DNA of 64,000 bases from Microstegium vimineum (Eukaryota > Streptophyta > Magnoliopsida > Poales > Poaceae), in assembly GCA_022036555.1 (NCBI GenBank), contig CM039129.1, positions 35,866,051 to 35,930,050 of the forward strand, in the 5' to 3' direction. The translations under genes and the position numbers were made by a program. Below are positions 10,664 to 21,586 of the stretch, piece by piece. Below the pieces are notes generated by a model. That model saw only the letters and a list, made by a program, of their open reading frames with translations. It did not search any database and was not told the origin of the DNA. The stretch's first letter is position 1, and the number at the start of each line of letters is the position of its first letter.

Positions 10664-13108
10664 AAAGTATAGGGAGTTCCCCGCCGATCTTAGTTCCATT
10701 TACCATTCCGCCTATCATTCCGAGATAACCCATATCATGTGATGAGGATACAACCTATATCTCGCGGGTAATGAAATCACCTGACTTCTACCGAACTAAG
10801 CCAACTAAGCAAGACTGCCACGATCGAACTTTAGGTAACAAGGTAAAGGTATAGATGGGATAACAAGGTAATATGCATCAACGGTTGCACTCAACTCCTA
10901 TACTTAATCCAACAATAAAGTGCGAATAATAAATATTAGACTTTTGCAAACCGGGAGAATGCTCCGGGGCTTGGCTTGCTCAAAGATGCTAGCGACGTGG
11001 TTCGGGCACTCCTGCAGCTGGTCCTCCTCACCGGGATCCTCGGGCTGCACCTCCTGAGTGTCTGGCTCCTGCTCCTTAGTCACGTTCTTCGGGTTCTCGT
11101 CCTGCAATCCTGTATGATGCGATGCGAGCATGTATAAGCGTATATGAAGAACTGAGAACATGATGAGATGATATAAATGCGAAGTGCTGCATATAACAAT
11201 TAAAAATTATCCATCCATCTAATCAACTTAAGCAAGCAAGGTTACACTAATAGCCTTCCTAAACATAGCAAGATAACAATTGAAATAGAGTTGCATTTTG
11301 AAAAGCATCAAAAAGTTCAGCACATATTTTTATTAAATACTACCAAATACCAGGATACCTCAGAAAAAGTATCAAATATTTATATTGCATAAAAAAGTTA
11401 TTAAAATTCATTAACCTAGTCGTTTATCACATTATAAACCCTACACAAATTTGCTAAACAAAGCATAGGGTATTTCATAATTTTAATAGATAGATCTCTC
11501 TTACAGGAATCTAACAAAACAGGTTTCACATTTTTCAGAGTTGTAAATAATTAATTATGCATTTCCCAAGTTTCAGCCTTAAACAAAATTAAATAAATCT
11601 ACACAGAAAACTGATACAATGAATCATGCAAATTACACCAAACTGTAGATCTGGACAAAAGAAACCTAACAAAACTAGTTTGGCATTTTTAGCATTTTTT
11701 CGTGATTTCATATGGATTTTACAAGATTAAACCAAAATAAGGAAATCATTTCTTTTCTGTTTTAGACCTAAAACGCTACGCGCACCCGGAAACACACACA
11801 AACACAAGCAACGGTGGCCGACAGGTGGGGCCTCGGGCCCACGTGTCAGCCACACGCGCACAGGCGCACACGGCGGCGGCGCAGCTTGTCTCCGGCGAGG
11901 TCTCCGGCGACGGGGAGGGTGTCACCGGCTTCGCCTCGGCGAGACGAAGCCGACGGCGGCCTTGGCTTGGCGAGCGCATGCAGGACGAGCTCCTCGCTGG
12001 CCATGGCGGCACGGCGGCGGTCGACTCGCGGCGGCAGAGCAGCTGCGGCTGCGGCATGGCGCGGCGAATGGCGGTCGAACTTCGCGGTGGTTCCGCAGAG
12101 CTCGACGAGCGGCGCGCAGAGCAGAAGGCGGAGGAGGCAATGCAGAAAGGCGCGGCGGCGCACGGAGCCGAGCTCGACGACCGTGGCGCAGCGGCGCTCG
12201 ATTGGCATCGGGCGAAGCCTTACCGAGGCAGTGGAGTTGCGTCGCGGAGGTGGGATGGCGTGGCGGAGCTCTGGGCACGCTTGTCGGTCGACGGCGTTGA
12301 GCGGAGCGGCGGGAACGGCACGCGGACGGCGCGGAGGCGACGGCGGCGCGCGGCTACTGTGCTGTGCTGCTGCTTATGCTAGGCGAGGGCGAGAGAGCGA
12401 GAGGGAGCGAGAGTGAGGGCGAGAGGGGGACAGAGCGGCGGCTTTGGGCGCGGTCGGGACGGCCACCGCCCCAACCGGCCGTACATCGGCGGCCACGTGG
12501 CTCGCACGGGCTGGGCCGGCGGCGCGGCAGGCGGCGCGTTTTCACGCTCGGCGCGCGGGAGCGGGCGCGCGGGCGCTGGTGCGGCTGCAGCGCAGGCGCG
12601 GGCTGGCTTCGGCCAGCGGGCCAAAAGTGGGGCGCCGGCCCACATAAGCCAGGTAAGGTTTTCCTTTTTATTTTCAATTTTATTTTTTCAGATTTGTTTC
12701 AAACTCAAATTTGACCATTTTAAATTATTTTTTAGGTTTTGGTGAAAACATAAAAGTTGCTCAGAATTTTAAACTGCACAAAATTGCTTTAGACAACATA
12801 TCCAAATTCTGTTTACTTTTCAAGTTAGAAAATCAAACTGAATTTAAAGCCTAAAGGTTATTATTTTAAACAAAGCTAAATCAATTCAAATATCAGGAAT
12901 TTAAACTTATTTTCATATCTCAATTAAAGTATGATATTTTAGGTTGCAATTAACAGGATGGTTCAAGATTAAACATAATAAACAATCAAAGATTAAAGCA
13001 AAGGAATAACACATGAAATGATGATGCTATGCATGAATGCTTCATGTGATGAATGCTTTAAGTTTAATTAAGAATGATTTAATTATGCTTAACACTCGAG
13101 GTGTTACA
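10664..13108 (-). repeat. 5' LTR of the Tekay-like element (right copy)
   Basis: Aligns with 2194-4140 from the shared motif AAAGTATAGGGAG onward and ends in GGTGTTACA at 13108. It contains about 490 bp (12470-12957) absent from the other LTR, including a GC-rich segment followed by AT-rich U3. The GC-rich region (about 11780-12640) has a GA-rich strand at 12382-12433, that is, a pyrimidine patch on the transcribed minus strand, typical of plant core promoters. ORFs up to 200 codons here lie in many frames and are not credible proteins. Confidence 0.75.
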
Positions 13109-13165
13109 CCCCCTAGGTAGACTGTCGACCATATTTCATCGACAGCTGGCGTGCCACGTAGGGGG
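13109..13165 (+). repeat. End of the interrupted left LTR plus primer-binding-like site
   Basis: After the CCCCC duplication the interrupted LTR resumes and ends in CATCGACA at 13144. The next bases, GCTGGCGTGCCACGTAGGGG, have the TGGCGnGCCAnGTAGGGG form commonly seen just after the 5' LTR of many grass gypsy elements (family knowledge). This marks the left LTR (1-1041 plus 13109-13144) as a 5' LTR in + orientation. Confidence 0.6.
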
Positions 13166-13199
13166 TGTGTGCCATGACGTCGTGGCTCGTCAAGTGATC

Positions 13200-13500
13200 A
13201 CCTTCCTCGTCGTCATCCCTTGCCTCTGATCCCCTCGATGGCCCTTGTCGTCCTTCGCCATCGGCCTTTTCGATGACCCTCGCCACCGACCCCGTCAACG
13301 GCCTTCGTCATCCATTGCCGCCGATCTCATCGACAACCCTCGTCGTCCTTCGCTGTCGGCCTCATCGACGGCCCTCGCAGCCGATCCAGTCGACGACCCT
13401 CGTCATCTCTCGTCGCAGACCCCGTCGACGGCCTTCGTCGTCCCTCGTCGCTGACCTCGTCGATGGTCCCCGCCGCCAACCTCGTCATCCCTCGTCATGA
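13200..13500. repeat. Degenerate tandem repeat rich in GTCGTC/TCGACG
   Basis: Units of roughly 27-33 bp built around CCTCGTCGTCC and TCGACGGCC recur about ten times with much variation. They read as repetitive low-information peptides in every frame. They lie in what remains of the internal region behind the primer-binding-like site. No gene is supported here. Confidence 0.55.
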
Positions 13501-13708
13501 CTAGGTTGGATCTATGATCGGGACCGGCGGTGGCACCATCCCTGCCTTTGAGATCATGGAACCCGCGTGGCTTCCTGCGTCTGACGCCTAGTCGTCCGAT
13601 CGTCACGCCGACGCATCATGTGCTAAGATATGTTGACTTCGACCATTTAATCAAGGCCATTGACCGCTCCAATGACAACCTCACTGACTACATCAACCTC
13701 GTGGAGGT

Positions 13709-14430
13709 TGTCGACAAAATATGCTCGACAGTCTACCTAGGGGGTACCGCAAGGTAGTAGATTGTTAGGCGGAGGTGTGGCAACGACGGTCAAGCGTAAC
13801 ACAAAGAGCGTGGACACAAAAATTTATACAGGTTCAGGCTGGCAAATCGTTGTAATACCCTACATCATGTGTTCTGGTGGCTAGATTGATCTGAGAGATA
13901 GGCTACAAGATGTGTTTTGAGGGGGGTCCTTGCTCGCCTTATATAGTTGGGGAGTAGGGTTACAATTTCCATATTCTAACAGATTATGATTGATCCCCTA
14001 AGGAAAGGGATCCGAGTCTATCTCCTGGGACCTGCCTTGGCGAGCAAGGCTTTGTAGAGTCCCTGGCAAGCACAACGGGCCTAGTTGCGTGTCGTAGGGC
14101 CTCGCGAGCTGGGTCGTCCTTGATCGAGAGGCCCATGTAGGTCCCTGGGGGTATACGGAGGTAATATCCCAAACAAGTCCCCGAGCGCATTGCTTCCTTT
14201 TGGCGAGCCGTCCTGACATCCTCCAAGGAGATATAGCCTAGTCGACATCCTTTATCAGCGTTGTTCGTAGAGCTCCGACCAGGTGGCCTGGTCGGGATGC
14301 GGTCCGGAGGAGCCTTCTGACCAGGTCAAACTAGTCGGGAGCATCAGAGCTTGATTGGCGAGTAGGTCATCCCATCGTAGGTCTGTGGCTACTTGTCGGA
14401 AGGATGTGACGTGCTGAAGAAAATTTTGAA
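13709..14430 (-). repeat. Inverted LTR related to the left LTR
   Basis: Begins TGTCGACAAAATATG at 13709. From there to about 13960 it is the reverse complement of the left LTR end (including 13109-13144 and about 812-1041), with a TATA-like box at 13939-13946 on the minus strand. No primer-binding-like site lies on its internal side (13680-13708), so it is better read as the 3' or solo LTR of a second, oppositely oriented family member than as a partner of the left LTR. The outer limit near 14430 is uncertain. Confidence 0.55.
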
Positions 14431-14438
14431 AGTCTTTT

Positions 14439-14546
14439 CTAGGTGAAGTGTACCCACTTAGATCCTAACAAACAGCATGATACAGCAAGGTTTCTCAAGA
14501 AAGAAACGAATACATTCACCGCTAGGTGAAGTGTACCCACTTAGTC
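14439..14546 (+). repeat. Short direct duplication
   Basis: The stretch CTAGGTGAAGTGTACCCACTTAG appears twice, starting near 14439 and near 14522, about 83 bp apart. Around it I see no gene. It may be a local slippage duplication or the footprint of a lost insertion. Confidence 0.6.
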
Positions 14547-14559
14547 ATCTGTTTTAGCT

Positions 14560-15826
14560 TGTCATATTCTGAGTTTATGTTGTTTTAGATTCATATTATC
14601 TGCTGTAAAAATCTAGATGTCACCTGACTCATATAGTCAGAGCGGCAGTGCCACTCTATCAAGCTAGCAATGTCGCCCTGTGCTATACTAGCCAGAATTG
14701 AGTGCTCATATTTTATATATTCTATCATATGCATCACGTATGTTCTTATGACACATGTTTAGAGCGGGAGGACCTAAAACAATTGGTATATGAGAACATT
14801 GATTTTTCATACCAATTTGAGAATTTAAAACTCAATTCACATATATAGGGGGAGTTCTCTACACCCATGACTTATAAATCCTAGAGATATGTTATATATT
14901 TGTAAGCTTAAATTGGTTTGTCATCGATCACCAAAAAGGGTGAGATTAAAAGTGCAATCAATCCCTAATGTGGGTTTTGGTGTTGATGATTACTTAATTT
15001 AATGTCTAATCAGATTTATCGAGTTGACAAGCACGAAACCATGAAAGGAGGATATTGTACAGATCATGGAGGTACCCCAATTCTTATGATGGTTATTCCA
15101 GCTCATGAAGGTTTCCATTTATATGTTGAATATTGAGTTTAGGAAAACCATACTATTAAGGGGGATTCTAGAACAGTTAGTCATATGTTGAATCAAATGC
15201 TCATATTCCAACATTGACATCCTCACATCTAGCCAAAACACCATTCCAAATTTTGTCCATATCAAAGTGTTATGGCTAGGGCGGTAGTGCCACCCATTAA
15301 GGTTGATAGTGCCGCCCTTTAAACTTTGCGAATGTTTTAGAGTATAAATACTAGTCTGAACACCAGAAACATACCCCTTCATCTTCCTCAGATTCTGACC
15401 ATTGCAGAACAGACCCTTGGCTCTCTCTCTCTCTCTCACTCTCCATTGTGGCTCCTTCACCCTCCAAGAAAAGCTTCAATTCCAACCATCAAAACTTGGG
15501 AGAAAATGCAGCAAAACACTTCTAGAGAGTGGATCTACTACTTCCCAAAGTCTAAGAGAATTTGGTTCACGTTTGGCCGGTGGTTCTAGGGTTTGTTACT
15601 CTTGGAGCTTGCTCCTAGCCGGCTAGGTGACACCCTTGAGCATACCCCCTTCGTGTGGTAGTCTATGGAGGTTTGTAACCAACCCTTGCAGGTAAGAAGT
15701 TACCCATCACTTTAAGAATTAAGTTCCTTGATTTGAGAACGAGGGGGAGTTACAAAGCTCCTTGTCTTTGTGGCTAATCTCAACAACGTGGAGGTAGGCA
15801 AGTCTTGGTGGCAAGCTAAACCATGG
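14560..15826 (+). mobile_element. SIRE-like copia 3' end and LTR, fragment
   Basis: No coding sequence is recognisable. Near 14931-14950 the string CCAAAAAGGGTGAGATTAAAAG resembles the purine tract ending SIRE-type copia elements, followed by an LTR-like start (TGCAATCAATCCC, about 14953). A TATA box lies at 15343-15350 and a CT-rich patch at about 15421-15440. The later text (GTGGAGGTAGGCAAG, GGTGGCAAGC, about 15790-15820) is typical of SIRE LTR ends. The LTR is broken near 15826. Confidence 0.55.
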
Positions 15827-15897
15827 GCTACAAGAGTGTATCTAGCTAAGCAAATGCCAATTACCCCTAGTGCCTACAAGAGTGTATCTAGCTAAGC
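15827..15897. repeat. 44-bp-spaced direct duplication at an LTR breakpoint
   Basis: CTACAAGAGTGTATCTAGCTAAGCAA occurs at about 15828 and again about 44 bp later. It sits where the copia LTR text stops and a different repeat starts, so it may be a rearranged insertion junction. Confidence 0.6.
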
Positions 15898-17208
15898 AAG
15901 ATGAACAAACTAGATAAACAAGTACAACAAGACACCCTATGCAGTTGTAGTCAAGCATGATCACGAACATATCAAGAACAATGAAAGTAAGCTTGAAATT
16001 AATTGCAAGAGAGGGAGAAGGAAGAAGGAAGTGACACGTTGATGTTTTCCCGAGGTATCGAGGAGTCGACACTCCCCCTAGTCCTCGTTGGAGCACCCGC
16101 GCAAGGGTATCGCTCCCCCTTGGTCTGCGCAAGGACCAAGTGCTCTCTCCGGGCTGATTCTTTGCCTCTCCGGCTCGATGAATCACCCACAACCGACCAC
16201 AAGTGGAGTTGGGCCATCCACAATCGTCTCTGGATGGTCACCAAGCCAGCGATCACCACCAAAAAGTCTAGGTGTTGTCGATCACCTAGAGTAACAAGCT
16301 AGAACTCTCACTCTACTCACACAAGTCTCATGAGATGAGTGGATGCACACTTGTTCTCTCAATCTCACTAATGAGGGCTCCAATCAAAGAATTATCAAAA
16401 CTCAACTTATCACTAGGGCTCTTGCTCTCTCACACACTCTTCAAGTGTTTCTCAACTGATGGAATGAGCAAAAGCAAGAGAAGAGAGCAAGAGAAGGGGT
16501 ATAAATACCCCCACCTCAAACATACCCGTTGGGCCACGAGTCTGCGTTTTTAATGAGCATCGGACGCTAGCCCAATAGCTAGTTATTGTTTGAACTTAGT
16601 GAGCACCAGACGCTTTGGTGCCCCTACACAGGACGCATCTGGTACTACTGTGCACTCTTTGTAACCTTACCGGAAGGTCATCGGATGCTAGGGCCAGTCC
16701 GATGGTTTCTAGACCTTACTGGAAATGCAACGGACGCGGCTCCCTCAAGGACCAAGAGTCCGGTGCGGCTTGCACGCTCTGTGAGAGCAGCGGACGTGTC
16801 TGGTGCCTTACTGGGGCGTCCGGTGCCAAACCCTCAGCACTTGACTACACCAGACGCATCCGGTGCTAGTTGCACTAGCGTCTGGTGCCTCTTAAACCCC
16901 CAAAACTTCTCTGAATTGAGTTTCGTCAAAAACGGAAGTTGTTCCAAACTGTCTTAGGGTCAACCTAGACTCACTTAGGGTTATGTAGGACAAGTATGCA
17001 CCACACCTACTCCATGAGACTCACCTAAGTCAAGCTACTCATTCTAAACCCCCTTTATAGTACGATCAAAGGTAAAATAAAGACCTAATCTACTCTAAGT
17101 GTCTCTCAACTCCTTTGACACTTAGACCTAGATCAATCTATGTCTTCGTCGCCTTCCTTTGAAATCCGAAACGATAACCATCTTGGCGGTATAGAAATTC
17201 ATTGGTTT
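15898..17208 (-). repeat. LTR-like repeat with many GGACGC/TCCGGTGC motifs
   Basis: No gene is supported. A palindromic TATA region (GGTATAAATACC, about 16499-16510) separates a promoter-like half from a half rich in variants of CCGGACGC and GCATCCGGTGC (about 16555-16885). Similar motif clusters occur in the copia LTR 19610-21586 and in the solo LTR 41737-43668, so this is probably a diverged LTR of a related copia family. Boundaries are uncertain. Confidence 0.4.
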
Positions 17209-17605
17209 CCCATTCATTCACCGTTATCATGACCTAACTCAATTATGCCTCTGTTGATGAGGACATCACTCCTTCGGATGAACACGATGATCCTTTGCTG
17301 GACATTCAAGGTCCAATCACAAGAGCTCGTGCGTGACAATTAAATTTAGAGGTGAGCTCATTCCTAAGAGAGTCTTTATATGATTTTGAGAATAGATTGC
17401 TACCTAATGATTATATTGTACTTAGAAATCATGTAGAGGACCAAGGGATGCATAAGGGAGGGTTTGGAGGCGTGGAGGACCAGCAAGGACGCCCAAGTCA
17501 AGTTGGAGGCCCAATCCAAGTCGACTTCGAGTCAGTTTCAGAGTCCAAGGAGTCAAACGGACGCCCAGGACGCATCCGGACTCTGTTTTCGATGATTCAA
17601 CCATG
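17209..17605 (+). pseudogene. C-terminal end of a gypsy polyprotein
   Basis: Readable as an acidic linker, then GPITRARA, a frame break around 17333-17340 and the tail with SSFLRESLYDFENRLLPND, ending at TGA 17604-17606. This basic/hydrophobic tail is a recognisable C-terminus of plant gypsy polyproteins. All upstream pol is missing, cut by the repeat at 15898-17208. An LTR-like sequence follows directly. Confidence 0.6.
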
Positions 17606-17606
17606 A

Positions 17607-18162
17607 TTGGAAATATAATTTCATAAGGAAACCAATGGCACTGGTTTGAGGTCCAAATTCCTTCTGAGTCATCGGGAATCGTCGAAACAAGTCAGTGTCC
17701 AGAATCTGTTCCGATGCTGCGTCACTGTTTTTGCTCTGTTGGGTCGTGTATCGTCGTTGAGCCCACTTGGGGGGCGTGTCCAGGGGTGGCGACCCTTAGA
17801 CCTATAATACTAGCCGCCACCTCTCTCGTTAGGTTTTGGGTTTTTCTTAGATTATTCTGTCAAGAACAGTTTTGCCGTTACATCGGTTTGTGAGACCCCA
17901 ACTCGTGAGATTAATCATACATCTGCAATTTGGTTGCATTCTTCCTTGTTCTTGCTTGTGTTCTTCGATTCATAGGAAAAGGACTTAGCCTTCTTGGCGA
18001 GGTCACCATGCAACGCCGGTTGATAACCAGAGGAGACGTGGTGCTGCGATTGCGGGGTTTCGGATCGTGTTGTTCGGAAGCCGGATCGACCTGTGTCTCG
18101 TTTCCACCAAATCGAGAGATACCAGAACCTTTCGGAAGATCGGGAACCCTAGTTCACATCGA
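17607..18162 (+). repeat. Gypsy LTR between pol end and gag start
   Basis: Lies immediately after a gypsy pol C-terminus and before a primer-binding-like site (TGGTAATCAAAACT, near 18165, resembling the initiator-Met type). A TATA-like stretch (CCTATAATACTAG) lies near 17800. Exact ends are uncertain. The position between pol end and gag start is what a tandem, LTR-sharing pair would show. Confidence 0.45.
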
Positions 18163-19299
18163 GTGGTAATCAAAACTTTAGGTATACCGTTAGGTTCATA
18201 TCTATCCTTTAGTTTCGAGTGTTTACGCCTTCGTCCCATAGTCCAGTGCCATACCGTTTTCCTATCCTACAACCCTTCCGCGCATAGCCTTTGCATATTT
18301 AGTTTTAGAGTCTGTAGTGTTGAGTTTGTGTCCTGGTCGAGATCTTGTTGCTGGTTAGTTCGTGTTAGAGTCCAGTTCATGTGTTTTCCCCCACCGTTTC
18401 CATCAAATTCTAGCCACCGCCGCAAATTTTTCCACCTTCCGGACCGTTTTGTCCTCTATTTCGGAGTCGATTTTTCAATCCGGCATAACTCTCGCGTACG
18501 AACTCCGTTTTCAGAAAAGTCATAGAGTTTTTCGTAGGTAAATGGCATTTCGGATCCGTATGTCCCCAACTTTAGCGGGGCTGGACAGACTCAGAATCCT
18601 CAAAATCGCCTCCGAAGTTTCAGTTTTCACCTTTCGAAATATTTTTCCTAGTCTTTCCAATCTTCAGAAAAATCCACACGCTACGTCTTTCACCTGTTTA
18701 AGCTCAAATTTTTTTTGGTTACTTATTTAGTGCTCCTACTAAGTAAAATAAAAATATCAAAAAAATAAAAAGAAAAAGTCAAATTTCCCCAAAAAAACAA
18801 CAATCGCCCAAAAAATAGAAAAAAGAGAGGGGCAGAAGAGGGACAATATTTAGAGGAGCACATAGAGAAGGGCAAATTGAGTTGTGATCGCGTGTGCTGT
18901 TTTGTGCCTTGTTTCCTTTGCTCTCACTATCCATCATACTTGTTCCTCCTTTTTGTTGATCATCATACACCTGGTACTTGGAGCATTTAGGCCGGCAATA
19001 AGAGAAAACACTTGGGACTATAATTCAACATTACTATCTATTTCTGACTTGTGTTCCACATATACATTTGTCACTTTTTGTGCCTTCCAAGCTCCACAGA
19101 TTCTTCTTGACAACAAAGGTTTGCACCCTGCAATCGCGGTTTCACATCTTCTAGGTATCCTTTGCCTTGCTAGTAAGAACACTGGTAAGACCTTGGTAAG
19201 GTGTTTCCTTTTGTTGTCATCTTGAGAGGCACCACTCAACCTGCGTAGTACGATTATTAGGGATAAACTTCACTGTTTGTTCCTGTTTTTGTGTCTACA
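18163..19299 (+). other. Leader of a gypsy element
   Basis: About 1.1 kb with no credible ORF between the primer-binding-like site and the gag start. A/T-rich homopolymer runs occur at about 18730-18840. ORFs of up to 152 codons are present but show no recognisable domain. Confidence 0.4.
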
Positions 19300-19609
19300 A
19301 TGTCAGATGACGGGCAGCCCAAAGACTTGAATGACTGCGTCAGCCAAGATCAGCTAAAAGCTATTGTAGACAAAGCCAATAAGGAAGGAGACTGTCATCA
19401 ATGCTATCACTGAGGCAATGCTTGAACTCAAGCTTGCTAACCAGTTGGAGCGGTTGGATAGACGGATATCAGAAATAACCGACAGGGTAGCTACTTTGGA
19501 AGATTGCCCTGTTAAGGCTCCTGATAATGATGCGAATGGCAGCGACGACGATGATCTTGAGGTGTATGATGCCGATAGTGATCTTGATAACCAGGCGACA
19601 TTGCAAAAC
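19300..19609 (+). pseudogene. Gypsy gag N-terminus, frameshifted and truncated
   Basis: ATG at 19300 starts an acidic protein (MSDDGQPKDLND). One extra base near 19385 shifts the frame, after which an amphipathic stretch (LELKLANQLERLDRRISEITDRV) and an acidic patch are readable. The copia LTR beginning at 19610 cuts it. It is the N-terminal, coiled-coil-like part of a plant gypsy gag; no catalytic motif is expected here. Confidence 0.6.
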
Positions 19610-21586
19610 TGAAGGACCGGAAACGGCGACCAGAGGGGGGGGTGAATGGGAGCCAAATAAAAATTCCTTTCGGAAGAACTTGACCCTTGTCCCAAACACG
19701 TCCCAAAGCAAGAACTAGGCTCACGACCCACAAGTGGGTGAATGTTCTAGGAGATGTCCTAGGAACACAACGGAGCTAGCCACGAACCCGAAGAAACAAA
19801 CCGCGAAAAGAACTGAGGAAAAACAGCACCAACAGAGGCTCCGGACCAATTGAGGACAGAGCCACCAGACTATGGCAAGTAGTCCGGAGCTCAAGTCCAA
19901 CGCCTACGCCAGCCGAGACATGCCAAAACAGTACGCACCCTAGCTTCGGACTAGTCCGGTGGTACTGGAGACTGGTCCGGTGCTCACCCGCCAGACAGTC
20001 CAGTAAGCTACTGACCTCCGGACCAGACCACCGGACTACCCCGTCGGACCAAGGAGAGTGGTCCGACACGTGGTAGGAAAACTCAGCAGAGCCACCGGAC
20101 CACTCATCAAAGGTCCGGAGCTCAATCGCCAAGTAGTCCGGAGGGTGGTTCGACACCCCTTTCTGCTTGACACGGGAAAAAACAAGACCACTGGACCACT
20201 TGCCTTGGTCCGGAGCTTAGGGGGAAGGTGGTCCGACGCTTTCAGCAAAAAACTGTTCCTCGCAAAAATCGTTTCCACTCCGCCAAATCTTCTCAAAACT
20301 CAACCAAATTATCACCAACTGCAACCAAACTTTGTAGGCATGATCCTAGTGCAGTTGGGGAGCTATCCCGAAGAAATTATCGCTCAATTTGGAGAGGATA
20401 AACGAGAACACTCGGATTTGGGGGAGAAGGAGGAAAACGAAGAACGCCACAAAGAAAACGCTCGATATACGCACTTGTGAGGTTTGAGGAGAATTCCTTC
20501 AGTGCAAAGAAGCTCCTCACGATTACGAACACCTTGGTTGAAGTCGATTTTACAAAGCTACTCTCAACAAAGAGAAATCATCTCGGGAAAAAGAGAGAGC
20601 AAAAGCAAAATGGTAAGAACACAAGCAAAACGGGGACACAATCACAAAAGCGAAGCCGCCATGGCTTACGGAGGTTACGCCCTCCGATTCTCATAACAAT
20701 CACAAGTTCTTACACCAGTGACGCGGTGGATCTCAAGCAAGAAGAAGCTAGGGGAGGGAAAACCTAGGAATAGGTGGGAGAGAGTAATGCAAGAGATAAA
20801 GATGAGGATACCAATTCATCCTCTATTTAACGGGGCTTTGGCTATTTCCCAAAGACCCCTTGGATACAAGACCGAATTACCTAGCCCTACGACATTGTAA
20901 TCCAAGTCGGTAACTCCCAGCCACTCATTTGAATGGACGGCCCCGCTTCCTGCTGGGAGTTGCCGTCGCCTCGACGCAACCTCCAGGATGCCGCCATGTG
21001 CCATCCCCGCTTCCTCGGAAGCTCCGCCTAGGTTTTGAGGCCCAAACCCAGGAAACCCTCCACCGGTAGCTTTGGGCTCAACTACCAAACCCCGAGTTTT
21101 GCGGCCCAAACTCGGAAACCGATGCGGATGGTTTTGAGGCCCAAACCACCAAACCACTCGACGCGAGCCACCTTGTCTTCGCCTGGTCGAACTCCGAGTC
21201 CCCTGAGCCTCCGCTAGACTCACGCGTCCACCGTCATGACTCGGCCGACTTGGTCTACCTCCATGTCTTCTCACACTCGCCAGTGCCAAGTACTAGCCAC
21301 CATAGCTAGTCCGCCAGCGCCCATGGTCCCTCAATCCGAGCCCCGCTTTCGTCCTTCACCGCTCTTAGTCCATCGGCATGGCAAGCCTCTACTCGACCTT
21401 CTCCACGCCATTGACCACTGTCACTAGGCATAGCACCTGCACACCACAAGCCGATAGACAAGCACATGTTTTCTGCTTTCGCAGAGGTTAGCGTAAGCCA
21501 CTCAAACTAAAACACACTCTCGTGTTGGACGATCACTCATCATCAAAGCTGAACATACATGGGTACTTATCCACCATGTGTTCGCA
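19610..21586 (-). repeat. 3' LTR of the copia element
   Basis: 1977 bp, plus-strand ends TGAAGGACCG and TGTTCGCA. It is homologous end to end with the solo LTR 41737-43668. The U5-proximal part (about 19620-20250) is packed with variants of GGTCCGGAGC/GTCCGGTGG, and the other half has four repeats around TTTTGAGGCCCAAA (about 21035-21145). Confidence 0.8.

Larger units (their letters stand above)
1042..13108 (-). mobile_element. Ty3/gypsy chromovirus (Tekay/Del-like), full length, decayed
   Basis: About 12.07 kb flanked by the 5-bp duplication CCCCC (1037-1041 and 13109-13113). The ends are related inverted termini: TATAACA on the left, a one-base variant of TGTAACA, and TGTTACA on the right. 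Minus-strand order is 5' LTR (right), H3-tail-like ORF with coiled coil, gag, zinc knuckle, protease, reverse transcriptase, RNase H, integrase with a C-terminal chromodomain-like region, purine-rich tract (about 4141-4160), 3' LTR (left). Long LTRs and a chromodomain after integrase fit the Tekay/Del chromovirus clade (family knowledge). It is not active as it stands: pol has a stop, the upstream ORF has stops and frameshifts, and the two LTRs no longer match over their full length. Confidence 0.85.

Noticed and set aside
11776..12745. Long overlapping ORFs (up to 200 codons)
   Set aside because: Same GC-rich LTR segment as at 3315-4046; no domain, no consistent frame between the two LTRs.
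13245..13606. Ser/Arg/Pro-rich ORFs
   Set aside because: They are translations of the degenerate tandem repeat and occur in several frames.
13109..13744. A 0.6-kb MITE with about 36-bp terminal inverted repeats
   Set aside because: The homology extends well beyond these edges (812-1041 against 13744-13960), and a primer-binding-like site follows one of them, so the repeats are LTR ends.
18067..18525. 152-codon ORF after the gypsy LTR
   Set aside because: It lies in the leader between primer-binding-like site and gag, with no recognisable domain or conserved start.
20058..20767. ORFs in the copia LTR
   Set aside because: No domain, not maintained in the homologous solo LTR (41737-43668).
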